A stretch of 28,850 nt of DNA from Syntrophaceae bacterium UBA6112 (lineage in GTDB: Bacteria > Desulfobacterota > Syntrophia > Syntrophales > UBA5619): NCBI GenBank assembly GCA_002423465.1, contig DIWG01000050.1:1-28850 (forward strand). The letters run 5' to 3'. The stretch's first letter is position 1. Each line of letters starts with the position of its first letter. Of this stretch, positions 7,283 to 14,965 are shown piece by piece. A program made the translations under genes and the position numbers. The notes under the pieces were generated by a model. It was not told where the DNA came from. It searched no databases and saw nothing but the letters and a program-made list of their open reading frames with translations.

Positions 7283-7311
7283 AAACCGGACATGTCTATT
7301 TGCTCTTGACA
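7283..7311 (-). repeat. Right terminal inverted repeat of the ISNCY-like element
   Basis: This is the partner of 5182-5210. Read on the minus strand it begins TGTCAAGAGCAAATAGA and lies 27 bases upstream of the transposase start codon. Confidence 0.9.
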
Positions 7312-7477
7312 CACACCTTCCTTGTAAAGATACCCCTACAAAAAAATCATGTATCCCCTACATACAAACCTTTCCAGATGCGATAGCATGCTGTCGTGGG
7401 GAACGATGCATCATGGAAGCCCACCGCTTACAGTTCGTTTTGAAAATGGACATTACCTGTTTTGAAAAGGGGTTAAA
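7312..7477. promoter_or_regulatory. Leader region of the chemosensory operon, with repeats
   Basis: No gene is seen in these 166 bases between the mobile element and the first operon gene. Two direct copies of CCCCTACA (7333-7340 and 7355-7362) stand 22 bases, about two helical turns, apart. An 18-base near-palindrome centred at 7388/7389 (7380-7397) has seven Watson-Crick and two G-T pairs. An 8-base palindrome GATGCATC is at 7405-7412. These could be regulator sites. I could not identify a convincing sigma-70 or sigma-54 promoter. AGGGG at 7468-7472 is the likely ribosome site for the next gene. Confidence 0.45.
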
Positions 7478-7852
7478 ATGAAGGTATTTCTCGTTGATGA
7501 TTCAGCCATTGTCCTCGACAAACTGACGGCCCTGATCTCCGGCATCGACGGCGTTGAAATCGCCGGGCGGGCCATGAATGCACATGATGCGATCCAATCC
7601 ATCGTGCAACTGAAGCCCGATGTAACGATCCTGGACATCCGCCTGACCGGCGGCGGCAACGGAATGGATGTTTTGAAACGGATCAAAAAAGAAATTCCGC
7701 CACCGATCGTTATCATGCTCACGAACTATCCCTATCCCCAGTATCGGGAAAAGTGTCAGGCCTTGGGCGCCGATTACTTCTTCGACAAGGTGACGGAGAT
7801 CGAGAAGATCTACGAGACGTTTAATCAGTTGCTGGCGGATAAATCCGAATAA
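7478..7852 (+). CDS. Single-domain response regulator (CheY-like receiver)
   Basis: This 124-residue protein is a lone receiver domain. It has the acidic pair D7-D8 (LVDDSA), phospho-acceptor D53 (TILDIRL), conserved T82 (MLTNYP) and K104 (FFDKVTE), so it should be phosphorylatable. It has no DNA-binding or enzymatic output domain. It opens the operon, ahead of cheW, so the CheA-REC hybrid encoded downstream is its likely phospho-donor. It could act as a CheY-like messenger, a phosphate sink, or a partner of the REC-histidine kinase. The assignment as a chemotaxis regulator rests on position only. Confidence 0.92.
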   Translation: MKVFLVDDSAIVLDKLTALISGIDGVEIAGRAMNAHDAIQSIVQLKPDVTILDIRLTGGGNGMDVLKRIKKEIPPPIVIMLTNYPYPQYREKCQALGADYFFDKVTEIEKIYETFNQLLADKSE

Positions 7853-7882
7853 GAACGGGGATCGGAATAACCAATCGACATG

Positions 7883-7911
7883 TGGGGAAACCTTGCCGCA
7901 AGGTGTCCCCA
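7883..7911. repeat. Palindromic repeat, copy 1 (intergenic)
   Basis: Two 14-base arms (7883-7896 and 7898-7911) around a single base pair with one mismatch: TGGGGAAACCTTGC against GCAAGGTGTCCCCA. The 27-base core recurs inside gyrB at 27767-27793 with two differences. No T-run follows, so it does not look like an intrinsic terminator, and genes on both sides belong to the same operon. A REP/BIME-like dispersed repeat is the best reading. Confidence 0.75.
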
Positions 7912-7951
7912 GCCCGGAGGTATCGGAGGATGAATTGCGGGAGAAAAACCG

Positions 7952-8434
7952 ATGACGCGACTGCGCAAACTGGTTACATTCAGCCTGGATGACCGGAAAT
8001 TCGCCCTGTACGTGTCCGCCGTTCAGCGAATCGTCCAGGCGGTGGAAGTGACCTCCCTGCCGAAGGCGCCGGAAATCGTCGTCGGCATCATCAACCTGCA
8101 GGGAACGCCGATTCCCGTATGCGACATCCGGATGCGTTTCCGCATGCCCCCGAGGGAGATGCGCCTTGCCGACCAGATGATCATTGCAACCACGGCGAAG
8201 CGAACGATAGCGCTGATGGTCGATTCTGTGGACGACGTGATCGAGATCTCAGGAGAGAAGATCATCGCGGCCAAACAGATCCTTCCGAAACTGGAGTATC
8301 TGGAAGGCGTCATAAAGACGGAAGACGGTATGGTCCTCATTCACGATCTCGAGAAGTTTCTTTCCCTCCCGGAGGAAAAGGCCTTGGACGAAGCGCTGGA
8401 GGCGTTGAATCGCGATGAACGGAAAGACGGATAG
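7952..8434 (+). CDS. cheW: CheW-like coupling protein (WspB position)
   Basis: This 160-residue protein couples the chemoreceptor to the CheA kinase. The CheW fold covers nearly the whole length. It begins RKLVTFSLDDRKFALYVSAVQRI, with the signature loop IVVGIINLQGTPIPVCDIR (about 42-60) and the later VDSVDDVIEI and YLEGVIKTEDGMVLIHDLEKF. It is the shorter of two CheW genes and lies between the receiver gene and cheR-TPR. It overlaps cheR by 20 bases. The place in the operon matches WspB of the Pseudomonas Wsp system. Confidence 0.94.
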   Translation: MTRLRKLVTFSLDDRKFALYVSAVQRIVQAVEVTSLPKAPEIVVGIINLQGTPIPVCDIRMRFRMPPREMRLADQMIIATTAKRTIALMVDSVDDVIEISGEKIIAAKQILPKLEYLEGVIKTEDGMVLIHDLEKFLSLPEEKALDEALEALNRDERKDG

Positions 8435-9929
8435 CCGCGCCATTCCCGAAGCGCTTCTGCAGAAACTGTCGGACTACCTGACGGCCAGGGTCGGGCTGCA
8501 CTTTGCGAAACGAAACTGGAAGGACCTCCAGCAGAAGATGTCCGCCGCCATGACCGATTTCGGTTTCGACCGGGTCGAGGAATTCATCGAATCGCTCCTT
8601 TCTCTCTCTCCTACACAAAACCAGATCGAAATCCTCGCAAGCCACCTCACGGTAGGCGAAACCTACTTCTTCCGGGAGAGGAGTGCTTTTGAAATCCTGG
8701 AACAGTCCCTCTTGCCGGGTTTGATCGCCGCCCGGCGGAAGACGGAAAAGCGCCTCCGATTCTGGAGCGCCGGCTGTTCCACCGGCGAGGAGCCGTACTC
8801 GATCGCCATCCTGCTCGACCGGCTGATTCCGGACCTGAAAGACTGGAAGGTGACCATTCTCGCGACGGACATCAACGCCGGCGCCCTCCGGAAGGCGGAA
8901 GAGGGGATCTATTCGGACTGGTCATTCCGGGACAACCCGCCCTCGTTCAAGGAGCGTTACTTCGAGAAGGCGGACGGAAACCATTACCGGCTGCTGCCCG
9001 GGATCAGGAAGATGGTCGCCTTTTCGTATCTGAACCTCTCAGAGGATCGCTACCCCGCGCTGCAGAACAACACCAACGCCATGGATTTCATCTTCTGCCG
9101 CAACGTGCTGATGTATTTTGCCCCCGGTCAGATCAGTCGGGCGGTCGAACGCTTCCACCGCTCCCTTCTCGACGGCGGCTGTCTGATCGTCAGCCCTGTC
9201 GAGACAGCGCTCCTGACCCATTCGCCGTTTGTGACGGTCCGCTATCCGGATTCGACATTTTACAAAAAGGATGCCCAAAGAGCGAAGGTTGTACAAAAAG
9301 CCGCAGACCATCTGGAAAAGGCAAGCATCCCTGGCCCGTCAATCCCTCTGATAACCGCAAAGCGCCACCGGCCGGAAAAACCATCCCGGCCTGTAAGACC
9401 GGCCGAATTCAAAAAGCCGAAGAAGGCAAAACGGACACCCTACGAGGAAGCAGCCCTTCTGTACCAAAATGGTCTCTATCCGGAAGCGGAAGATAGGCTA
9501 CGCAAACTCATATCGAACGGCGGCAGAAGTCAGGAATCCTGCCTTCTCTTCGCGAGGGTCCTGGCAAATCAGGGGAAGCTCGATGAAGCCCGCGGCATTT
9601 GCGAAGAGGCCGCTTTGGTGGACAAATGCAATGCCAGTCTGCACTATATGCTCGCCACCATTCTCGAAGAGCAAAAAGAAGGGGATGCGGCCAGGGCTTC
9701 CCTGAAAAAGGCGCTTTACCTTGACCGCAATTTCGTCCTGGCCCACTTTGCCCTTGCCAATCTTTCCCTGCGATCGGGGAAAATGGCCGACGCGCGAAAA
9801 CACTTCGGCAATGTCGCCGAGATCCTGTCGGGATGCAAGCCGGATGACATCATTCCCGAGTCGGATGGGATCACGGCAGGCAGGCTTGCGGAAATCATCG
9901 GGACATTCAGGATGCAGGAGCTGTCATGA
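8415..9929 (+). CDS. cheR: CheR-type methyltransferase with C-terminal TPR (WspC-like)
   Basis: This 504-residue enzyme should methylate glutamates of the receptor using S-adenosylmethionine. The N-terminal alpha domain (1-80) leads to TYFFR (83-87). The SAM-binding SAGCSTGEEPYS is at 118-129, ATDIN at 150-154 and FCRNVLMYF at 227-235. After a basic, proline-rich linker (about 290-335, KRHRPEKPSRPVRP), tetratricopeptide-like repeats fill about 340-490 (AALLYQNGLYPEAEDRLRKL, and SCLLFARVLANQGKLDEA). That architecture is WspC-like; plain chemotaxis CheR lacks the repeats. The receptor in this operon has no NWETF-type tail, so the TPR part may do the targeting. Its stop overlaps the next start as ATGA. 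Confidence 0.94.
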   Translation: MNGKTDSRAIPEALLQKLSDYLTARVGLHFAKRNWKDLQQKMSAAMTDFGFDRVEEFIESLLSLSPTQNQIEILASHLTVGETYFFRERSAFEILEQSLLPGLIAARRKTEKRLRFWSAGCSTGEEPYSIAILLDRLIPDLKDWKVTILATDINAGALRKAEEGIYSDWSFRDNPPSFKERYFEKADGNHYRLLPGIRKMVAFSYLNLSEDRYPALQNNTNAMDFIFCRNVLMYFAPGQISRAVERFHRSLLDGGCLIVSPVETALLTHSPFVTVRYPDSTFYKKDAQRAKVVQKAADHLEKASIPGPSIPLITAKRHRPEKPSRPVRPAEFKKPKKAKRTPYEEAALLYQNGLYPEAEDRLRKLISNGGRSQESCLLFARVLANQGKLDEARGICEEAALVDKCNASLHYMLATILEEQKEGDAARASLKKALYLDRNFVLAHFALANLSLRSGKMADARKHFGNVAEILSGCKPDDIIPESDGITAGRLAEIIGTFRMQELS

Positions 9930-10525
9930 AGAAGACGGGAAGGAAATCACCGGAAACCGCGGAAGATCGGGGATCGCTTCCTGCCGGGACAATTGAGGTG
10001 ACACCCGAAGAAAAGAGAACCATTCTCCGATCAAGGGCGAAAAGTCTTGCCCGGGAACCTGAAAAACAGAGGGAAGCCGAAGAATATCTTGACCTGTTGG
10101 CTTTTCTTCTCGCCCATGAGACGTATGCCGTCGAGACCGTTTTCATCCGGGAAGTCTATCCTCTGACGGAACTGACGCCCCTGCCCTGCACGCCGGACTA
10201 TATTTTCGGCATCATCAACATCCGGGGGCAGATCCTCACGATCATCGACATGAAGAAGTTTTTCGATCTTCCGGAAAAGGGGATCACCAATCTCAACAGG
10301 GTCATCGTTGTCCAAGAAGAAGATATGGCGCTGGGGATTCTCGCCGATGAGATTATCGGGATCCGGAATATCCCCAAGAGCGGTCTGAACCCGCCTCTTT
10401 CGACGATGACCGGCATCCACGCCGGATATATTCAGGGGGTTGACGGAGAAGGCATCATCCTTCTGGACATGGAGAGGTTTCTCAACGACAGGCAGCTCAT
10501 TGTTCATGAAGAGGTGGGGGTATGA
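9926..10525 (+). CDS. cheW: CheW-like coupling protein with N-terminal extension (WspD-like)
   Basis: This 199-residue second coupling protein has about 55 extra residues before the CheW fold, a charged helix-forming stretch with TILRSRAKSLAREPEKQ. The CheW domain starts at about 57 (DLLAFLLAHETYAVETVFI), with the loop IFGIINIRGQILTIIDMKKF and the later ILADEIIGIRNI and GYIQGVDGEGIILLDMERF. WspD likewise has an extended N-terminus and follows cheR-TPR. ATGA overlaps occur at the start with cheR and at its end with an alternative start of the receptor gene. Two CheW paralogues in one operon are typical of the ACF class. Confidence 0.93.
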   Translation: MKKTGRKSPETAEDRGSLPAGTIEVTPEEKRTILRSRAKSLAREPEKQREAEEYLDLLAFLLAHETYAVETVFIREVYPLTELTPLPCTPDYIFGIINIRGQILTIIDMKKFFDLPEKGITNLNRVIVVQEEDMALGILADEIIGIRNIPKSGLNPPLSTMTGIHAGYIQGVDGEGIILLDMERFLNDRQLIVHEEVGV

Positions 10526-10536
10526 AAGGAGGGTTT

Positions 10537-12600
10537 ATGAAGCAGCTTAAATTGGGAACAAAATTATTAATGGGGGGGCTCCTGGTCCTGGCGATTCCTG
10601 TCATCATCATCGGCATTGTTTCGGTGTACGAATCTTCCCGGAGCATCTCCCAAATGGGGAAAGATGATATGCTCAATATAGCCGGAAGCCTTGCCGCCGC
10701 ACTGGATATCGGCATGAATGAACAGATCGTCACGGTCCGGAACATCTCCTATACGAACAGCGTCATCATCGCCGCCGAAAAGGTGGCAAAGCATGGGGAG
10801 AAGAGCGGCCAAAACGAGATCCTCCTTGCCCAGAGAGAGCTCACGAAAATGAAAGAGGCGGAGGGGGACCGGCTTTCCAGTATGACGCTGGTCGGCAAGA
10901 ACGGGATTGTCTATGCCTCGTCCGACAACGGAAAATTCAAAGGGCTGAATCTTGCCGGCAGGGATTACCTCGACAAGGCATTCAAAGGCACTCCCAATGT
11001 CGGTTCCGTCGTCATCTCCCGGGCAACCGGCAGGGTGATCTGCACGGCGGCCTGCCCGATATACGATCCCCAAGGGAAAGAGATCACTGGGGCCGTGGTG
11101 ATGGCCATGGAGCTCAAATTCTTCTCCGATATGCTGGACAAGATAAAGATCGGCAAGACCGGCTATGCCTACATCCTCGATCAGAAAGGCATCTATGTCC
11201 ATCACCCTGTGAAGGAGAACATCCTGAAGATAAACATTAATGACATTAAGGGATTAGAACCATTGGCGAAAATAGTCGCCCAAGGGAAATCTAACATTGC
11301 AGAATATGAGAACAAAGGCATCGGGAAGTTGGCCGCCGTCGCCCCCATACCTTCCACCGGATGGAGTGTCGTTGGCTCTATCCCTACCGATGAACTCTAT
11401 GCCCCGGCCCGCTTCACCAGGAATATGATCGTTTCCGTCGGCGTGATATTTCTGATCCTGGCCTCCGTCTTTTTCTTCTTCTTTGCCCGCAGCATCTCGC
11501 GGCCCCTGATCCACCTCGTGGGCGCCGCAGGGAAAATCGCCGGCGGCGACATGACTGTTGCGGTCACCTCCGAGAACCGCCAGGATGAGATCGGCGATCT
11601 TGCCCGGGCCTTCAGCGGAATGATCCGATCCCTCAAAGACAAGGCCCAGATCGCACAAAAGATCGCGGGCGGCGACCTGACCGTCGAGGTGACACCCCTC
11701 TCCGAAGCGGACGCCCTGGGAAATGCCTTTTCGACAATGGTTGTGAAACTCCGCGAGCAAATCCAGGAGATCGTGGAGGGCGTCAATGTCCTGGCATCAT
11801 CGGGAAGCGAGATTATGGCTTCCGTCTCGCAATTGACCTCGGGCGCTGCCGAGACCTCGACCGCGGTGAGCGAAACCACGACCACCGTGGAAGAGGTCAA
11901 ACAAACCACAGACGTGAGCTCGCAGAAGGCGAAACACGTCTCCGAACTTGGACGAAAGAGCGTGGAGATCTCGCAGACGGGGCTCAAATCGATCGAGGAC
12001 ACCATCCAGGGGATGAACCGCATCAAGGAACAGGTGGAATCGATCGCCGACATGGTCGTCCGGCTGAGTGAACAGAGCCAGGCGATCGGGGAGATCATCG
12101 CCACGGTGAACGACCTTGCCGAGCAGTCGAACCTGCTGGCCGTCAATGCCTCCATCGAAGCGGCCAAGGCCGGCGAGCAGGGGAAAGGATTTGCCGTGGT
12201 CGCCCAGGAGATCCGGAGTCTTGCCGCTCAGTCTAAACAGGCCACCACCCAGGTGCGCAACATCCTCTTCGACGTCCAGAAGGCGATCAGTTCGGCCGTC
12301 ATGGCCACGGAGTTGGGAAGCAAGGCGGTCGAGGCGGGGGTGAGGCTCTCCACGCAGGCAGGGGAAGCGATCGATGGTCTGGCGGAAAGCGTTAACGAAG
12401 CGACCAATGCCTCCATCCAGATTGCCGCATCGAGCCAGCAGCAGCTCGTCGGAATGGACCAGGTCGTCTCGGCCATGGAAAACATTCGTGAGGCTGCCTT
12501 ACAGATGGCCTCCAGCACGAAGCAGACCGAGACGTCCGCCCACGACCTCCACAACCTGGGCCAGCGGCTGCAGGAAATCGTGAAGTTCTACAGGGTGTGA
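10537..12600 (+). CDS. Methyl-accepting chemoreceptor, dCache plus tandem HAMP
   Basis: This is an inner-membrane receptor of 687 residues. Membrane segment 1 spans about 9-31. A periplasmic dCache-type sensor covers about 35-290 (MTLVGKNGIVYASSDNG, GYAYILDQKGIYVHHP, STGWSVVGSIPTDELY). Membrane segment 2 is near 297-318, ending in five phenylalanines. Two HAMP units (about 318-367 and 370-415) each contain KIAGGD. The signalling hairpin tip is EQSNLLAVNASIEAAKAGE. The C-terminus ends VKFYRV with no CheR-tethering pentapeptide. The ATG at 10537 follows GGAGG at 10528-10532; an ATG at 10522, overlapping the cheW stop, would add five residues and is also possible. The ligand is unknown. WspA occupies this role in Wsp systems but has a different periplasmic domain. 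Confidence 0.94.
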   Translation: MKQLKLGTKLLMGGLLVLAIPVIIIGIVSVYESSRSISQMGKDDMLNIAGSLAAALDIGMNEQIVTVRNISYTNSVIIAAEKVAKHGEKSGQNEILLAQRELTKMKEAEGDRLSSMTLVGKNGIVYASSDNGKFKGLNLAGRDYLDKAFKGTPNVGSVVISRATGRVICTAACPIYDPQGKEITGAVVMAMELKFFSDMLDKIKIGKTGYAYILDQKGIYVHHPVKENILKININDIKGLEPLAKIVAQGKSNIAEYENKGIGKLAAVAPIPSTGWSVVGSIPTDELYAPARFTRNMIVSVGVIFLILASVFFFFFARSISRPLIHLVGAAGKIAGGDMTVAVTSENRQDEIGDLARAFSGMIRSLKDKAQIAQKIAGGDLTVEVTPLSEADALGNAFSTMVVKLREQIQEIVEGVNVLASSGSEIMASVSQLTSGAAETSTAVSETTTTVEEVKQTTDVSSQKAKHVSELGRKSVEISQTGLKSIEDTIQGMNRIKEQVESIADMVVRLSEQSQAIGEIIATVNDLAEQSNLLAVNASIEAAKAGEQGKGFAVVAQEIRSLAAQSKQATTQVRNILFDVQKAISSAVMATELGSKAVEAGVRLSTQAGEAIDGLAESVNEATNASIQIAASSQQQLVGMDQVVSAMENIREAALQMASSTKQTETSAHDLHNLGQRLQEIVKFYRV

Positions 12601-12617
12601 GCACGAAGGAATAGAAA

Positions 12618-14948
12618 ATGGCCGGGAAGAATGATGCTTTCATGAAAAGGCTCCTGTCGACTTTTAAGGTCGAGGCGGATGAACACCTAAAAAAAATCAC
12701 GGCGGGGCTGATCGATCTGGAAAAAGACCTGAAACCGCAGGTGAAAGCGGGGATTATTGAAACCGTCTTCCGTGAAGCCCACAGCCTGAAAGGGGCCGCC
12801 CGCGCCGTGAACCGGTCGGACATGGAGTCCATCTGCCAGTCCCTCGAAAGTGTTTTTTCCGGATTAAAACGCCGGGAAATCGACCTGAGTCCCCCGCTGT
12901 TCGACACCCTGCATCGGTCGGTGGACATGCTGACTGCGATCACCCTCTCGCCGCCGGAGGAGGCGGTGGCCGGCGCGGGGGAAATTTCAGGGATTAAAGA
13001 AAAACTGGCAGAGGCAGCCGTGGGTGAAATCGGCGCAAAGCAGGCGGTTCCGAGTGACCGGCCTGCCCCCCGGAATGAGCCGCAGCCTTCCGAACCGGAA
13101 ACTTTTCCCCGCGGCCCGGCGCTCCCTGACCGGGAAACCGATGAAACCGCTCAAACGCAGAAAAAAGCAATGTCAACGGTTCGTATCTCCATGGAGAAGT
13201 TGGATTCTCTTTTGAGGCAGAGCGAGGAGATGCTCTCGCTTAAGCTGGCGGCCGACCGGCATCTGGAGGACCAGATCGATCTGGCCCATCTTTTCGGGCT
13301 TTGGGATAAGCAGTGGGCAAAGATATACCCGATCATCTGCGAGTACCGCCGCGTGCAGGAAAAAAACGACAAGCAGGGCGGGAAAAGGAGGCAGGACGAT
13401 GTCCGGTTTGCCAGACTCCTGGAGTTCGGCGAGCAGACCCATGACAACATGAAGATCCTGGCAAGCAGACTGGTAGAACTACGGAGAAGATCCGACCATG
13501 ATCGTTACGCCACCGGACTGATGGTGGACAATCTGCTCGGGGACGTGAAACAGATCCTGATGCTCCCCTTCTCTACATTGTTCGAGGCCTTCCCGAAACT
13601 GTTGCGGGACCTGTCCCGCGACCAGGGCAAGGATGTGGAACTTGCAATCAGCGGGGGAGAAATCGAGATCGATCGCCGGATCCTGGAAGAGATGCGGATC
13701 GTGTTCATTCATCTTCTCCGAAACACGATCGACCACGGAATCGAAAAGCCCGAGGCGAGGAAGAAAAACGGGAAGCCGCCCCGGGGAATTGTCCGGATCG
13801 TTGCTTCCCGCAGCGAAAGCAACCGGGTGGAGATTTTCCTCTCCGACGACGGAGGCGGCATCGACCTGGGAAGCCTGAAAGAGGCGGCTCTCAAACGCGG
13901 GATCGTATCGCCGGAAGAGGCCCGGAATCTGACCGAACAGGATGTTCTTTCTCTCGTTTTCCAGTCCGGCGTTTCCACAAGCCCGATCATTACCGATATC
14001 TCCGGACGGGGGCTCGGGCTGGCCATCGTCCGGGAGAAGATCGAAAAGCTCGGCGGGCGGGTAGCGATCGAAACAGACCGCCATACGGGAACCGTAATCA
14101 GAATGACCCTGCCGCTCACGGTCGCGACGTTCAGGGGGGTTCTTGTGACGGCTGCCGAACGCCCATTCATCATTCCCACAACGGATGTGGAAAGGACGGT
14201 CCGGATCAAACGGGAGGAGATCCGAACCGTCGAGAACCGTGAGACCTTCTCTCTGGAAGGAATCGCGATCCCGCTTGTAAAACTTTCCGATGTTCTCGAT
14301 CTTTCGGAGAGAGACGATGAGCCGCCCGTCATCACCGTACTCATCCTGGAGTCACAGGGGAAAAGGATCGGTTTCCGTGTCGATGAGGTCCTGACCGAAC
14401 AGGAAATCCTCATCAAGAGCATGAGCCGTCCCCTTTCCCGGGTCAGGAATATTGCCGCGGCAACGATTCTCGGGTCGGGAAAGGTCGTGCCGGTTCTCAA
14501 TGTTTCCGACTTGGTCAAGTCGGCGGCCGTATCCGTGGCCCGTTCGGTAAAGCCGGAGGCGCCGCAGGCTGGGGGCAAGGCGGCCCCCAAAACCATCCTC
14601 GTCGTGGAAGATTCCATTACTTCCAGGATGTTGTTAAAAAACATCCTCGAAACTTCCGGTTATAGGGTCAAGACCGCCGTGGACGGGATCGACGCCATTT
14701 CCCAACTGAAAACGGAAAAATTCGACGCCGTCGTTTCGGACGTGGACATGCCGCGGATGAACGGGTTCAACCTCACGGAAAAGATCCGGGAGGACAAAAA
14801 GATCGCGGAACTCCCCGTGGTCCTCGTCACCGCCCTGGGGTCCCGCGAGGATCGGGAAAGGGGAATCGACGTGGGGGCAAACGCCTATATCGTGAAGAGC
14901 AGTTTCGATCAGAGCAATCTCTTGGAGACTCTTCGAAGATTTATCTAA
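12618..14948 (+). CDS. cheA: CheA-type hybrid histidine kinase with C-terminal receiver (WspE-like)
   Basis: This 776-residue cytoplasmic kinase should be driven by the receptor/CheW array. An HPt domain carries phospho-histidine H55 (FREAHSLKGAARA). A variable linker (about 110-185) replaces a clear P2 domain. A long helical dimerisation region spans about 185-330. The ATPase has N-box HLLRNTIDHG (365-374), DDGGGID (410-416) and GRGLGLAIV (464-472). A CheW-like P5 domain lies at about 485-640. A fused receiver (658-776) has acceptor D708 (VVSDVDMP), T at VTALGS and K at IVKSS. CheA-REC fusion is the WspE/FrzE arrangement. Likely phospho-targets are CheB and the receivers encoded around it. 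Confidence 0.95.
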   Translation: MAGKNDAFMKRLLSTFKVEADEHLKKITAGLIDLEKDLKPQVKAGIIETVFREAHSLKGAARAVNRSDMESICQSLESVFSGLKRREIDLSPPLFDTLHRSVDMLTAITLSPPEEAVAGAGEISGIKEKLAEAAVGEIGAKQAVPSDRPAPRNEPQPSEPETFPRGPALPDRETDETAQTQKKAMSTVRISMEKLDSLLRQSEEMLSLKLAADRHLEDQIDLAHLFGLWDKQWAKIYPIICEYRRVQEKNDKQGGKRRQDDVRFARLLEFGEQTHDNMKILASRLVELRRRSDHDRYATGLMVDNLLGDVKQILMLPFSTLFEAFPKLLRDLSRDQGKDVELAISGGEIEIDRRILEEMRIVFIHLLRNTIDHGIEKPEARKKNGKPPRGIVRIVASRSESNRVEIFLSDDGGGIDLGSLKEAALKRGIVSPEEARNLTEQDVLSLVFQSGVSTSPIITDISGRGLGLAIVREKIEKLGGRVAIETDRHTGTVIRMTLPLTVATFRGVLVTAAERPFIIPTTDVERTVRIKREEIRTVENRETFSLEGIAIPLVKLSDVLDLSERDDEPPVITVLILESQGKRIGFRVDEVLTEQEILIKSMSRPLSRVRNIAAATILGSGKVVPVLNVSDLVKSAAVSVARSVKPEAPQAGGKAAPKTILVVEDSITSRMLLKNILETSGYRVKTAVDGIDAISQLKTEKFDAVVSDVDMPRMNGFNLTEKIREDKKIAELPVVLVTALGSREDRERGIDVGANAYIVKSSFDQSNLLETLRRFI

Positions 14949-14965
14949 AACATTGAGGAACGGAA

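Larger units (their letters stand above)
5182..7311 (-). mobile_element. ISNCY-like element, internally deleted, interrupted by an IS3-family element
   Basis: The element is bounded by 29-base terminal inverted repeats (5182-5210 and 7283-7311) that match at 26 of 29 positions, both beginning TGTCAAGAGCAAATAGA. Its transposase gene runs on the minus strand with a strong ribosome site (GGAGGTGA). The gene has lost its middle part, so only the N-terminal 38 or so codons and the C-terminal part remain. An IS3-family element then inserted in the C-terminal part. Without the inserted element the remnant is about 0.87 kb. No target duplication is visible outside the ends (GATC on the left, CACACC on the right). 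It is non-autonomous at best, and could be moved only by a full-length relative elsewhere in the genome. Confidence 0.85.

Noticed and set aside
7312..7477. c-di-GMP riboswitch ahead of the signalling operon.
   Set aside because: The GEMM core features were not recognisable; the region shows only short repeats and palindromes.
7883..7911. Hairpin read as an intrinsic terminator.
   Set aside because: There is no T-run after either arm, and a near-identical sequence occurs inside the gyrB coding region.
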